64,000 nucleotides of DNA from Azospirillum brasilense (GCF_003349955.1 NZ_QLKQ01000006.1:83565-147564); one strand, 5' to 3'. Shown: positions 53,937 through 63,908, counted from the first letter of the stretch. Program-made: numbers and translations. Notes: a model not told the origin generated them from the letters alone.

Positions 53937-55178
53937 GTGCCTTTCGACAGCAACCTGACCACCGAGCGCCCGACCTTCGTCACGCATCTGGAATGCGCCT
54001 ACACCGGCGAGCGGTACGAGGCCGACATTGTCCACAACCTGTCCAAGGCCGGCAAGCCGCTGCTCGTCCGCTACGACCTGGAGGGGGTGCGCGGCGCGCT
54101 GACCAAGGACGCGCTGGCCGAACGCCCGCAGGATTTGTGGCGCTACCGCGAACTGTTGCCGGTGCGCCGGGTGCAGGACATCGTCAGCCTGGGCGAGGCG
54201 GTGACCCCGCTGGTCGCGCTGCCCAAGCTCGCCGCGAAGCTGGGGGCGGCGGAACTGCTGGTGAAGGACGAGGGGCGTCTGCCCACCGGCTCCTTCAAGG
54301 CGCGCGGGCTGGTCATGGCGGTGTCCATGGCCAAGGCCTTCGGCATCACCCACATGGCCATGCCGACCAACGGCAACGCCGGCGCGGCGCTGGCCGCCTA
54401 CGCGACGCGGGCGGGGATCAAAACGACGATCTTCTGTCCGGAGGACACGCCGGAGGTCAACGTCTCGGAGATTAAACTCCAGGGCGCCACGGTCTACCGC
54501 GTCAACGGGCTGATCGACGACTGCGGCAAGATCGTGGGGGAGGGCAAGGTCAAGGCCGGCTGGTTCGACGTGTCCACCCTGAAGGAGCCCTACCGCATCG
54601 AGGGCAAGAAGACCATGGGTCTGGAACTGGCCGAGCAGCTCGGCTGGGAAGTGCCGGACGTCATCTTCTACCCGACCGGCGGCGGCACCGGACTGATCGG
54701 CATGTGGAAGGCCTTCGCCGAGCTGGAGGCCATCGGCTTCATCGGTTCCAAGCGCCCGCGCATGGTCGCCGTGCAGGCCGCCGGCTGCGCCCCGATGGTC
54801 CGTGCCTATGAGGCCGGCGAGGAGCACGCGCCGCGCTGGCCGGACGCCCACACCATCGCGTCGGGCATCCGCGTGCCGCAGGCGGTCGGCGACTTCCTGA
54901 TCCTGCGCGCCATGCGGGAGAGCGGCGGCTTCGCCGTCGCCGTGCCCGACGAGGCCATCCAGGCGGCCCTGGACGAGACGGCGCGGGAGGAGGGATTCCT
55001 GCTCTGCCCGGAGGGCGCCGCCACCTACGCCGCCTACAAGCAGGCTCTGGCCGACGGGCGGGTGGGCCGCGACGAGCGCGCCGTGCTGTTCAACTGCGCG
55101 ACCGGGCTGAAGTACCCGTTGCCGCCGGTCCACCGGACGCTCGACCGTCACCAGCCCATCGACTATTCGGTGTTCTGA
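53937..55178 (+). CDS. Threonine-synthase-like PLP enzyme
   Basis: A 413-aa fold-type II PLP enzyme. The cofactor Lys121 is in PTGSFKARG, the phosphate-binding loop is in YPTGGGTGLIG, and substrate-side motifs include MPTNGNAGAALAAYA. It starts with GTG at 53937, with AAGGA upstream. It is closest in form to threonine synthase. Because it lies within a sulfonate-type cluster, cysteate synthase, a known threonine-synthase paralogue, is an alternative that cannot be decided here. The next gene starts three bases after its stop. Confidence 0.85.
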   Translation: MPFDSNLTTERPTFVTHLECAYTGERYEADIVHNLSKAGKPLLVRYDLEGVRGALTKDALAERPQDLWRYRELLPVRRVQDIVSLGEAVTPLVALPKLAAKLGAAELLVKDEGRLPTGSFKARGLVMAVSMAKAFGITHMAMPTNGNAGAALAAYATRAGIKTTIFCPEDTPEVNVSEIKLQGATVYRVNGLIDDCGKIVGEGKVKAGWFDVSTLKEPYRIEGKKTMGLELAEQLGWEVPDVIFYPTGGGTGLIGMWKAFAELEAIGFIGSKRPRMVAVQAAGCAPMVRAYEAGEEHAPRWPDAHTIASGIRVPQAVGDFLILRAMRESGGFAVAVPDEAIQAALDETAREEGFLLCPEGAATYAAYKQALADGRVGRDERAVLFNCATGLKYPLPPVHRTLDRHQPIDYSVF

Positions 55179-55180
55179 GA

Positions 55181-56251
55181 ATGGGCGGTCCTTACGCGGC
55201 GGAGCGTCTGGTGGCGTTGCTCGACGCCATCCTGCAACGGTCCGGCAGCAGCCCGGAGGAGGCGGCCATCGTCGCCGCCAACCTCGTGGACTCCGACGCG
55301 ACCGGCCACGCCAGCCATGGCGTGTGCCAGATCGCCGTCTACGCGAAGAGCCTGGAGCTGGGCCATCTGCAACCCAACCGGCACGCCCGCACCGTCCGCG
55401 ACGAGGCGCCGTTCCTGGTGGTGGACGGGGAGGTCGGCTACGGGCAGGTGATCGCGCGGGAGGCGACGGACCTCGCCATCGCGCGGGCCAAGGCGGGCGG
55501 GGCCTGTGTGCTCGCCCTGCGCAACGCCCACCACATCGGGCGCGTCGGCTCCTACGGCGAGCAGTGCATAGCGGCCGGCTTGATCGGGGTCTTCTTCGTC
55601 AACGTGGTCAGCCGTCCGCTGGCCGCACCCCATGGCGGCGGGCGGCCGCGGCTCGGCACCAACCCGATCTGCATCGCCGTTCCCGCCACGCCGGGCCATC
55701 CGCCCTTCCTCCTGGATTTCGCGACCAGCGCGGTGGCGGCCAACAAGTGCCGTGTCGCCGCAGCCTCCGGCAAGGAGGTCGCTGACGGCCTGCTGATCGA
55801 CGAGCGGGGCGCGCCGACGCGCGATCCCGGCGTGATGTTCCGCGACCCGACCGGCGCCATCCTGCCCTTTGGCGGGCATAAGGGCTATGGGCTGGCGCTG
55901 GCCTGCGAGATCCTCGCCGGGGCGCTGGCCGGCGGGCTGCCGGCCCTGCCGGAGAACCTGCGTCCGGGCCGGGTGGTGAACAACGCGCTGGCTTTCCTGA
56001 TCGACCCGGCGCGGGTGTCCGGTGCGGAGAACAGCGGCTGGCAGGCGCTGACCGACGCGGTGCTGGACCACATCCAGGACACCCCGCCGGTGCCGGGCGG
56101 TGACGGCGTGCTGGTGCCCGGCGGGCCGGAGCGGCGGAGCCGGGTGGTGGCCGCGGAGCGCGGCATCACGCTCGACCCCGACACCGTGCGCGCCCTGCAC
56201 GACATCGGGGGCGCGCTCGGCCTCGACGTTCCGGCTTTCCTGGGGGCCTGA
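55181..56251 (+). CDS. Malate/L-lactate dehydrogenase family oxidoreductase (Ldh type 2 / ComC-like)
   Basis: A 356-aa NAD(P)-dependent dehydrogenase of the type 2 malate/lactate family. Motifs are SDATGHASHGVCQIAVY (catalytic His), ALRNAHHIGRVGSYGEQC, RLGTNPICIAVPATPG, and LPFGGHKGYGLALACEIL. The family includes ComC sulfolactate dehydrogenase, ureidoglycolate dehydrogenase and others. It is coupled to the PLP enzyme and converges with a D-2-hydroxyacid dehydrogenase gene, leaving 10 bases. Confidence 0.88.
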   Translation: MGGPYAAERLVALLDAILQRSGSSPEEAAIVAANLVDSDATGHASHGVCQIAVYAKSLELGHLQPNRHARTVRDEAPFLVVDGEVGYGQVIAREATDLAIARAKAGGACVLALRNAHHIGRVGSYGEQCIAAGLIGVFFVNVVSRPLAAPHGGGRPRLGTNPICIAVPATPGHPPFLLDFATSAVAANKCRVAAASGKEVADGLLIDERGAPTRDPGVMFRDPTGAILPFGGHKGYGLALACEILAGALAGGLPALPENLRPGRVVNNALAFLIDPARVSGAENSGWQALTDAVLDHIQDTPPVPGGDGVLVPGGPERRSRVVAAERGITLDPDTVRALHDIGGALGLDVPAFLGA

Positions 56252-56261
56252 CCGGGTGGGG

Positions 56262-57272
56262 TCAGGGCAGGATGCGGTTGCGCAGAATCCCGTCCTCTAG
56301 GAACAGGCGGGCGGTCTCGGCGGCGTTGCGCCGCATCTCGATCGCCGCCTCGTCGGAATGGAAGGCGTTGTGCGGCGTGACCACGAGACGGCCCTCCAGC
56401 CACGGCTCCCGCTTGCGCCACGCGTCCAGCAGCGGGTGGGGGGCGGGCGGTTCGGTCGGCAGCACGTCCGTCCCCACGGCGGCGACCTGGCCACTGCGCA
56501 GCGCCGCCTCCAGCGGGTCCAGCCCGGCGAACATCTCGCCGCGCGCCGTGTTGACCAGCAGGGCGCCGGGCTTCAGCTTCGCCAGGAAGTCCGCGTCGAT
56601 CAGGCCGCGGGTCTCCGGTGTCAGCGGGCAATGGAAGGTGACGATGTCGGATTCCGCCAAGAGGTCGTCCAGCCGGCGGACGCGCCGGTAGCCGACCGCC
56701 TTCTCATGCCCGGCGGGCTGCTGCGGATCGTAGCCGAGGATGCGATAGCCGAAGGGCTTCAGCCGGTTCACCACCGCCGTGCCGATCCGCCCCACGCCGA
56801 CGACGCCGACCGTCGCCGCGCTCGACCGCCGCAGTGGGGTCAGCGTGTTGGCCTGCCACGTCGTGCTGTAGCCGCGGGCGCGGGCGTCATGCTCCCACAG
56901 GCGGCGCTGCAGCGAGAGCAGCAGGGAGACGGCGTGGTCGGCCACCTCCTCCGTCCCGTAATCGGGGTTGTTGCAGAAGGGAATGCCGGCGGCTTCCAGC
57001 GCCGCCACGTCGACCTTGTCGTAGCCGACGCCGAACCGCACGACGATGCGGCAGCGCGGCAGCTTCGCCACCGTCGCCGGGCCGATGCGGGTGCTCCACA
57101 CCAGCAGCGCGTCCAGCCGGGCCAGCCGCTCGGGGTCCAGATCCTCCTCGCGGCGGGTGTCGAGGAAATCCACCTCGGCACAGCCGTCCAGAACCGCCGC
57201 CTCGAGGTCCGGCGGGGGGATCATGTGGTCGGTGATTCCGACGACGAAGGGTGCGCGCTTGCCCATGGTCAT
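56262..57272 (-). CDS. D-isomer-specific 2-hydroxyacid dehydrogenase (CtBP-like)
   Basis: A 336-aa NAD-dependent dehydrogenase. The nucleotide motif is VGVVGVGRIGTAVVNRLKPFG (about 155-175). The active-site Arg is in VRFGVGYDKVD and the relay Glu/His in the later PTEPPAPH and VTPHNAFHS segments. It is related to the C-terminal-binding-protein subgroup. The start could also be two codons later (MGKRAPF). It reads against the Ldh gene and is divergent from the FAD protein. Confidence 0.88.
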   Translation of the reverse strand: MTMGKRAPFVVGITDHMIPPPDLEAAVLDGCAEVDFLDTRREEDLDPERLARLDALLVWSTRIGPATVAKLPRCRIVVRFGVGYDKVDVAALEAAGIPFCNNPDYGTEEVADHAVSLLLSLQRRLWEHDARARGYSTTWQANTLTPLRRSSAATVGVVGVGRIGTAVVNRLKPFGYRILGYDPQQPAGHEKAVGYRRVRRLDDLLAESDIVTFHCPLTPETRGLIDADFLAKLKPGALLVNTARGEMFAGLDPLEAALRSGQVAAVGTDVLPTEPPAPHPLLDAWRKREPWLEGRLVVTPHNAFHSDEAAIEMRRNAAETARLFLEDGILRNRILP

Positions 57273-57452
57273 TCTGCGGTCCGGCTCCTGATGGTCATGA
57301 AAAACAACAAAATTTACTGGTTATTATGACGGATAAAATCATGAAAACACATACGATTGCGTAAAGCCAACTTGTTAAATAGGGATTGATGATGCTCTAA
57401 TGATGGCAATTCGGGGGCGCCCCGCGGGGTGCTGGACACAGGGAGAGGAACG

Positions 57453-58871
57453 ATGAGCATGCCGTCCCACGACACCGCGCACAGCATCGCCATCGTCGGC
57501 GCCGGCTTCACCGGCAGTATCCTGGCGGCCCACCTTCTGCGCAAGGCGGAGGAACCGACGCGCATCCACCTGATCGAACGCGCCGGCACGCTGGGCACCG
57601 GACTGGCCTATTCCACGGACAGCGCGGCGCATCTGCTGAATGTGCGGGCCTACAACATGAGCGCTTATCCCGACGACCCGCGCCATTTCCTGCGCTGGCT
57701 GTGGGCGAAGGACCTCGGCGGCGACGTGCCGCCCAGCGGCCACGCCTTCGTGTCGCGCCGGCTGTACGGCGAGTACATCCGGGACGTGCTGCGCGAGGCC
57801 CAGGCGGAATCCCCCGCCCATGTGACGCTCGACACGGTGCGGGCGGAGGTCGTCGATGCGGCGGTGGATGGCGGCGTCCGGTTGAGCCTTGCCGACGGGA
57901 CGAGCCTCGCGGTGGACCGGGCGGTGCTGTGCGTCGGGCATTTTCCACCCTCGCCGCCATCGATCCCGGCGCCGGAGGTCTTCGCGTCGGACCGCTTCGT
58001 GGGCGATCCCTGGAACCGCGAGGCCGTCGCCGCCATCGACCCGGACGCGCCGGTGCTGATCCTCGGCACCGGGCTGACGATGGTCGACGTGGTGCTGTCG
58101 CTGGAGAACCAGGGCCACCGTGGTCCGATCCTGGCGCTGTCGCGCCGCGGGTTGCTGCCCACCACCCATCTGGAGACGCGGCCCTTCAAGAGCTTCGTCC
58201 ATCCCCAGACGCTGCCCGGCACGGTTCTGGACGTGCTGATCGCCCTGAAGGCCGACGTCCGCCGCGCGCGGGAGGAGGGGCTGGACTGGCGCGCCGCCTT
58301 CGATTCCCTGCGGCCCTTCCATCCGCTGATCTGGAAGCATCTGCCGTTGGAGGAGCGGCAGCGCTTCCTGCGCCACGCCCGGCCCTATTGGGAGGTGCAC
58401 CGCCACCGCATGGCGCCGGAGGTGGCCGCCCGCATCGAGGCGTTGCGTGAGAGCGGGCAGCTGACCGTCCGCGCCGGCCGTCTCCAGTCGCTGGTTTCGA
58501 CGCCCGACGGGGTGGAGGCGACGGTCCGCGCGCGGGGCGCCGAGGGGGCGCTGTGGACGCGGACGGTGGGCGCCATCATCAACGCGACCGGCACCGAATG
58601 CGACTTCGCGCGCATCCGCCACCCGCTGATGCGCGCCTTGCTCCAGCAGGGGCTGGCCCGGCCCGACCCCTTGCGCCTCGGTCTCGACGTGACGGAGGAG
58701 GGGGCGCTGATCGGGGAGGACGGGGCGGTGTCCGACCGTCTCTTCGCGCTCGGCCCGGTCAGCCGGGCGCCCTTCTGGGAGATGACCGCGGTGCCCGAAC
58801 TGCGCAGCCAATGCGCGGACGCTGCGCTGACCCTCGTCCGCCAAGCCGCCAGCAAAAGCCTTGCAGAATAG
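57453..58871 (+). CDS. FAD-NAD(P)-binding protein (pfam13454 type)
   Basis: A 472-aa flavoprotein. It opens with SIAIVGAGFTGSILAAHLLRKAEE (GxGxxG), then GTGLAYSTDSAAHLLNVRAYNMSA, the signature of the FAD_NAD_binding_9 family. A second Rossmann motif is VLILGTGLTMVDVVLSLENQG (about 205-225). The start at 57453 follows GGGAGAGGA. Exact reaction unknown; hydroxylation or oxidation of a small acid is possible. Divergent from the D-2-hydroxyacid dehydrogenase across an AT-rich region. Confidence 0.82.
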   Translation: MSMPSHDTAHSIAIVGAGFTGSILAAHLLRKAEEPTRIHLIERAGTLGTGLAYSTDSAAHLLNVRAYNMSAYPDDPRHFLRWLWAKDLGGDVPPSGHAFVSRRLYGEYIRDVLREAQAESPAHVTLDTVRAEVVDAAVDGGVRLSLADGTSLAVDRAVLCVGHFPPSPPSIPAPEVFASDRFVGDPWNREAVAAIDPDAPVLILGTGLTMVDVVLSLENQGHRGPILALSRRGLLPTTHLETRPFKSFVHPQTLPGTVLDVLIALKADVRRAREEGLDWRAAFDSLRPFHPLIWKHLPLEERQRFLRHARPYWEVHRHRMAPEVAARIEALRESGQLTVRAGRLQSLVSTPDGVEATVRARGAEGALWTRTVGAIINATGTECDFARIRHPLMRALLQQGLARPDPLRLGLDVTEEGALIGEDGAVSDRLFALGPVSRAPFWEMTAVPELRSQCADAALTLVRQAASKSLAE

Positions 58872-58900
58872 ACATTATATGATTGTTATTTTTGAATCAA

Positions 58901-58925
58901 AAAGTCTATTTTCATAATAGATTTT
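58901..58925 (+). promoter_or_regulatory. Operator-like dyad upstream of the hydrolase gene
   Basis: AAAGTCTATT-N5-AATAGATTTT, nearly the same as the dyad at 48553-48577 and with the same 5-base centre. Further single half-sites (ATAGAC near 58868, GTCTAT near 58928) flank it. The surrounding 175 bases are AT-rich and hold no gene. Confidence 0.65.
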
Positions 58926-59047
58926 TGTGTCTATCATGAGGCCCAGTGTTGATTTCCACACGGCATCCGGAGGCTTCTCCGGTTGACCGGCACCGCTCCC
59001 GGTCCGCGCGGCTGCTCGCCGTCGCTTCGGTTGAGAAGGAGGATGTC

Positions 59048-60022
59048 ATGCCGGACACGATCTTGCGGCCCGCAACGGACCATCTGGACCCTCAGGTGAT
59101 CGCGATGAACGAGGCGGCGGTCCGTCTCGGCGCCGCCCCCGCCGATCCCTTGAGCATTCCGCTCGCCGAAGCCCGCGCGGCGGCGGAGCGTTACCACGGC
59201 TTCCTGAACGGACCCACGCCGGTTCCCGCGGACGTGACGGAGGTGACGGCGGACGGTCCCGCCGGTCCCTTGCCGTTGCGGCTCTACCGTCCGCCGGGCC
59301 GCGGCGCGGAACGCCTGCCCGTGATGGTCTATTTCCACGGCGGGGGCTTCGTCGTGAACAGCGTGGACACCCACGACCGGTTGTTGCGGCTGCTCGCCCG
59401 GCACAGCGGCGCCGTGGTCTGCGCGGTGCGCTACAGCCTGGCGCCGGAGCGCCGCTTCCCGCATCAGCACGGGGAGGCGATGGCCGCCCTGCGCTGGGTT
59501 GCCGCCGCCGGTGCGACGCAAGGCATCGACCCGGAGCGGATCGCGGTGGGCGGCGATTCCGCCGGGGCCAACCTCGCGCTCGGCCTCGCCCTGGCCGCCC
59601 GCGCGCCGGGGGCGCCACGGGTGGCCTTCGGGTTGCTGTTCTACGGCATGTACGCCCACGACTTCGACACCCTGTCCCACCGCCGCTTCGGCGACGGGCG
59701 CTACGGTCTGACGACGGCGCGGATGCGCTGGTACTGGCGGCAATATCTCGGCGGCGCGGCCCCCGACGATGCGCGGGCCGCGCCGCTGCAGGCCGATCTG
59801 CACGGCCTGCCGCCTTTGCTGTTGCTGGCCGCGGACCTCGACTGCCTGCGCGACGACACGCTGCGCTTGGCGGAGCGGCTGGCCGAGGCGGGCGTGCCGC
59901 ATCGGCTCGCCGTCTATGACGGGCTTCCCCATTCCTTCGCCACCGCGACCCGCCTGGTCGACCGCGCGCAGGGCGCCGTCCTTCAGGCCGCCCTGGCGCT
60001 GCGCCGCCATTTGAACGCCTGA
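59048..60022 (+). CDS. Alpha/beta hydrolase, hormone-sensitive-lipase (GDSAG) type
   Basis: A 324-aa esterase-like enzyme. The oxyanion motif is HGGGF (His97), the nucleophile Ser171 is in GGDSAGANLALGLAL, and the acid and base are in LLAADLDCLRDD and GLPHSFATAT. The start at 59048 has AAGGAGG immediately upstream. It would hydrolyse small esters or lactones in the cytoplasm. Its shared operator dyad suggests co-regulation with the transport cluster. Confidence 0.9.
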   Translation: MPDTILRPATDHLDPQVIAMNEAAVRLGAAPADPLSIPLAEARAAAERYHGFLNGPTPVPADVTEVTADGPAGPLPLRLYRPPGRGAERLPVMVYFHGGGFVVNSVDTHDRLLRLLARHSGAVVCAVRYSLAPERRFPHQHGEAMAALRWVAAAGATQGIDPERIAVGGDSAGANLALGLALAARAPGAPRVAFGLLFYGMYAHDFDTLSHRRFGDGRYGLTTARMRWYWRQYLGGAAPDDARAAPLQADLHGLPPLLLLAADLDCLRDDTLRLAERLAEAGVPHRLAVYDGLPHSFATATRLVDRAQGAVLQAALALRRHLNA

Positions 60023-60026
60023 CCGG

Positions 60027-62134
60027 TCACCAGCGGTAGCGCAGGCCGGCGCTCAGCGTGTGGGCGGTGGCGTCGCGGCGCAGGTCGGCGTCGTAGCTGC
60101 CATAGGCGTGGAACCGCTCGCCAAGGGCCGCCGTCAGGCCCGCCCCCAACACCGCGGCGTCGCGCCCCGGCTGGACCCCGGCGACCGTGTAGGAAGCGCC
60201 CAGCAGGCGCGCCCCGCTGCGCGCGGCCACGTCGAGGAAATCGTGATCCCAGCGGGCGCGCAGCTCGGGTTCCAGCGCCGTCTCCCCGGCCTTCAGGCGC
60301 CAGCTCGTCCGCAGGCCCAGGCTGGTCCGCAGCGTGCTCAGGTCGGTGTCGTCCACCGAAAGTCCCAGCGCGCCGGCGCCGCTTTCGCTGAATCCGTCGC
60401 GGGTCACCCGGTCGAAGCGGAGCCCGGCGAAGGGCTCGATGCGGGCACCGCTCCAGGTCATGGCGTAGCCGGTGCCGATGGCGGCCCCGAAGCCATGGCC
60501 GTCGCTGTCGCCATCGGCGTCGCGGCTCAAGGCGTTCGCGGACCCGATCCGGATGCGGCGTCGGCTGTCGTACTGGCCGAAGCCGTACATGGCCTGGGCG
60601 TCGACGAACCACGCGCCGACGCGGTAGGCGCCGTAGAGCGCGGCGCTGTAGCTGTCGATGTCCGTCCGGTCGCCGCTGTTCCGCACATCCACCCTTGTGC
60701 GCTGGTAGCCGAAGGCGGCACCGGCGGTCAACGCGTCGGAGAGGTCGCGGTCGGCGCCCAGCGCGAGGCCGCCGCCGCGCTGCCGGGTGCCGGCAGCGTT
60801 GCCGTCGCCGTCCGAGTTGGCGAAGCGGCCCAGCGCCCGCGCCCACAGGCCGAGCGCCGTCCCGCGCTCCGCCTCCGGCGTGGCGAGGGGGGCGATGGAC
60901 TTGGCGAGGCCGTCGGCGCGCAGAGCGGCCATGCGGCCCTGCACCGTGTCGCCGAACAGCGGCTTGGCCGCGTCCGATGGGCGGGTGCCGGCGGCCGGGC
61001 GTAGCGGACCGGGGTGGCGGTGATGGTGATGGTGCCGTATACGGTGTCGAACCGCATGCCGGCGGGCAGGCCGTCAGCGGGCTGGGCAACGCCCGCGAAG
61101 GCGCAGGTCGCGCCGCCCGTGATGCCACGGGTGACCGGAGCCAGCGTGCCCCCGGCGGCAAAGGTGCCGGGCGTGCCGACGACCGCCAGCTGATCGTGGA
61201 AGCCGGCGCCGGTCCCGGCGATCGGCCCGTCGATCTCGACGCGCAGGATCGATCCGGCGGCGTTGGTGACGACGTCCTCGATGGTCGGGATGCCCGGCGA
61301 GTTGCCGGGGCTGAGGGTGCCGGCGTTGGCCAGCGCGCCGGTGATCCGCCCGCCGCCCGACAGCAGGCCGCCGCGCTCGACGGTGACGGTCGGGCTGGCG
61401 AGGCGCGTGTTGACCGCCAGTTGGGCGTTCGCCTTCACCGTGGTGGCGGCGACCGACTGGGTGCCGGAGGCCAGCGTGACGCTCGTCGCCGTGCCGGTGC
61501 TTGTCCCGACCTGGAACTGGGCGAGGTTCGACACATCGGCGCGGACGGTGGAGGCGCCCTCCAGCGTCAGGCTGTCGCCGCTGCCCGCCCCGGCGATGGC
61601 GAAGCCGACATCCATGTTGGCGATGTTGACGCTGTTGCGCTGCCCGTTGAACGGGTTGCCAGGGTTGAGCTGGAGCAGGACGGTGGTGCCGGTCTGGCTG
61701 AGCGACAGGGTGCCGGCGCCGAGCGGGGCCGGGTTCAGCCGCTCCACGGCGCCGAATTGGCCGGTCACCCCGCCGCTCGGTCCGCCCACCCGCGTCGATG
61801 GCGTCGGCGGTGCCGTTGGCACCGCCGCTGGTGTTGGCGCCAGAGCTGTGGATGATGCCCGCGTTGTCGATGGCGGCGTTCAGGCCGGGGCGCAGGGCGT
61901 CGTCGTTCAGCGCCTCGATCACGCCGGTGGCGCGATTGATGACCGTCAGGGGCACCCCGCCGTGTTCATCGTGCACAGATCAAGCGCTTGGCTCTGCACC
62001 GCGCTTGTCGGATCGGTGGGGGCGGCGGCGCGGATGGTGCCGGCGTTGTCCAGCGCCGGGCTGGACACGAACAGCAGAAGGCCCACGCAGCCGTGCAGCG
62101 CCGTGGTTGCCAAGAGCCCCTGGCGGGTCGGCAT
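60027..62134 (-). pseudogene. Autotransporter gene broken by frameshifts
   Basis: Three reading frames join into one protein. MPTRQGLLATTALHGCVGLLLF is a signal-like start at 62134 with GGGAGTG upstream, in the frame ending TMNTAGCP. The frame then changes near 61975 to VPLTVINRATGVIEALND. It changes near 61800 to the passenger (TPSTRVGGP and on, with the pectate-lyase-like GGGRITGALANAGTLSPGNSPG). It changes again near 61010 to the beta-barrel (residues from MQGRMAALRADGLAKS, ending LSAGLRYRW). The barrel keeps its C-terminal aromatic. At least three frameshifts are needed, so as given the gene is dead; sequencing errors in this GC-rich region cannot be excluded. Confidence 0.8.
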
Positions 62135-62489
62135 GGTCACACTCCCTGTGATGACGCGATCTTGTGATGGCGGATGTCTTGCGGGCGGAATGGAGACGCG
62201 CACCGGTCGAATCCGCGGCGCGCACTCAGCCGGCGCGAGTGATAGCGGCCTTGCGTGACCGTCCGGTGACGGTTCGATGATGATTGAGGGTACGAACGGA
62301 CGCGGGAGCCGGCCCGCCGGCGGCGGCTCCGCCACAGCCGGGCATTATTGCGGGTTCGGTGGTTGTCAGCGGGCCGTCACCCACCAATGTGAACGGCAGC
62401 CGGGCGGTTCCAGGACCGCCCGGTTCCCACCCGGCATGTCCGCCGTTCGACACTCCATCAAGGAGGCGGCCCCAAGAGGCCGAAATTAT
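62135..62489. other. Divergent intergenic region
   Basis: About 355 bases between the broken autotransporter and pyruvate kinase. It should contain the pyk promoter, but I see no clear boxes. A small inverted repeat (GGGCGGTTCCAGG / CCGCCCGGTTCCC region near 62402-62430) is the only visible structure. Confidence 0.35.
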
Positions 62490-63908
62490 ATGCGTCGTCA
62501 CCGCCGCGCGAAGATCGTTGCCACGGTCGGTCCCGCCAGCAACACGCCTGAGATGCTGAAGCGGCTGTTCCTGGCCGGCGTCGATACCTTCCGCCTGAAT
62601 TTCAGCCATGGGACGCACGAGGATCACGCCAAGGTCCACGCCGCCATCCGCGCCCTGGAGGCCGAGGTTGGCCGTCCCATCGGCATCCTTCAGGATCTGC
62701 AGGGACCGAAGATCCGCGTCGGCACCATCCGTGACGGCAAGATCACCGTCGCCGCCGGCGAATCGATCCGCTTCGTCCTGTCCGGCGCCGACGGCGACAA
62801 GACCGCGATCCCGCTGCCCCATCCGGAAATCTTCGCCGCGGTGATGCCGGGCCACAATCTGCTGATCGACGACGGGCGCGTCCGCGTCGCCGTGACCGGG
62901 CTGGGCGACGACCACATCGACGCCAAGGTGGTGATCGGCGGGACCATCTCCAACCGCAAGGGCGTCAACCTGCCCGACACGGTGCTTGAGCTGTCGCCCC
63001 TGACCGCCAAGGACCGCGTCGATCTCGCCTTCGGGCTGGAGCTGGGCGTCGACTGGGTGGCGATGTCCTTCGTGCAGAAGCCCGCCGACCTGCTGGAGGC
63101 CCGCGGGCTGATCGGCGACCGCGCCGGGCTGATGTCGAAGATCGAGAAGCCGGCGGCGCTGGACCGCATCGACGACATCATCCGCCTGTCGGATTCCGTC
63201 ATGGTCGCCCGCGGCGACCTCGGTGTCGAGATCCCGCACGAGGAGGTCCCGGGCCGCCAGAAGGAACTGGTGCGGGCCTGCCGCCTCGCCGTGAAGCCGG
63301 TGATCGTGGCGACGCAGATGCTCGATTCCATGGTCAACGCCCCGACCCCGACGCGGGCCGAGGCGTCCGACGTGGCGACCGCCATCTATGACGGCGCCGA
63401 CGCGGTGATGCTGTCGGCGGAATCGGCCAGCGGCGCCTTCCCGGTGGAGGCCGTGGAGATGATGGACCGCATCATCCGCAGCACCGAGCAGCACAAGCTC
63501 TACCGCTCGATCATCGACGCGTCCGACCCCGGCGAGGAGCAGACCGCGCCGCACGCCGTGGCCGCCGCCGCCGCCGATCTGGCCGAGGTGATTCACGCAT
63601 CGACCATCGTCGCCTACACCTCCAGCGGCACCACGGCGGCGCGCATCGCCCGCCGGCGTCCGGCGGTGCCGATCCTGGCGATCACCCCGCACAGCGCGGT
63701 GTCGCGCCGCCTGTCCCTCCTCTGGGGCGCGCACAGCGTCCTGTCCGCCGACATCCACACCTACGAGGAGATGGTCGAGCGGGCGCTGGCCTTCGCCAAG
63801 GAGCAGGGCTTCGCCAAGCCCAACGACCAGATGGTCGTGGTGGCCGGCATTCCGTTCGCGCAGGCGGGGACCACCAACAACCTGCGCGTGGTGCAGGTCG
63901 AGGGGTAA
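62490..63908 (+). CDS. pyk: Pyruvate kinase
   Basis: A 472-aa glycolytic enzyme making pyruvate and ATP from phosphoenolpyruvate and ADP. The N-terminal RAKIVATVGPASNTPEML, FRLNFSHGTHEDH and ILQDLQGPKIRVG carry the substrate Arg/Asn/Asp set. ISKIEKP-like LMSKIEKPAALDRID has the catalytic Lys, and VMVARGDLGVEIPHEEVP is the metal-binding motif. ATQMLDSMVNAPTPTRAEASDVATAIYDGADAVMLS is the family signature. The C-terminal allosteric domain is complete. The start at 62490 has AAGAGG about 10 bases upstream. Confidence 0.96.
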   Translation: MRRHRRAKIVATVGPASNTPEMLKRLFLAGVDTFRLNFSHGTHEDHAKVHAAIRALEAEVGRPIGILQDLQGPKIRVGTIRDGKITVAAGESIRFVLSGADGDKTAIPLPHPEIFAAVMPGHNLLIDDGRVRVAVTGLGDDHIDAKVVIGGTISNRKGVNLPDTVLELSPLTAKDRVDLAFGLELGVDWVAMSFVQKPADLLEARGLIGDRAGLMSKIEKPAALDRIDDIIRLSDSVMVARGDLGVEIPHEEVPGRQKELVRACRLAVKPVIVATQMLDSMVNAPTPTRAEASDVATAIYDGADAVMLSAESASGAFPVEAVEMMDRIIRSTEQHKLYRSIIDASDPGEEQTAPHAVAAAAADLAEVIHASTIVAYTSSGTTAARIARRRPAVPILAITPHSAVSRRLSLLWGAHSVLSADIHTYEEMVERALAFAKEQGFAKPNDQMVVVAGIPFAQAGTTNNLRVVQVEG

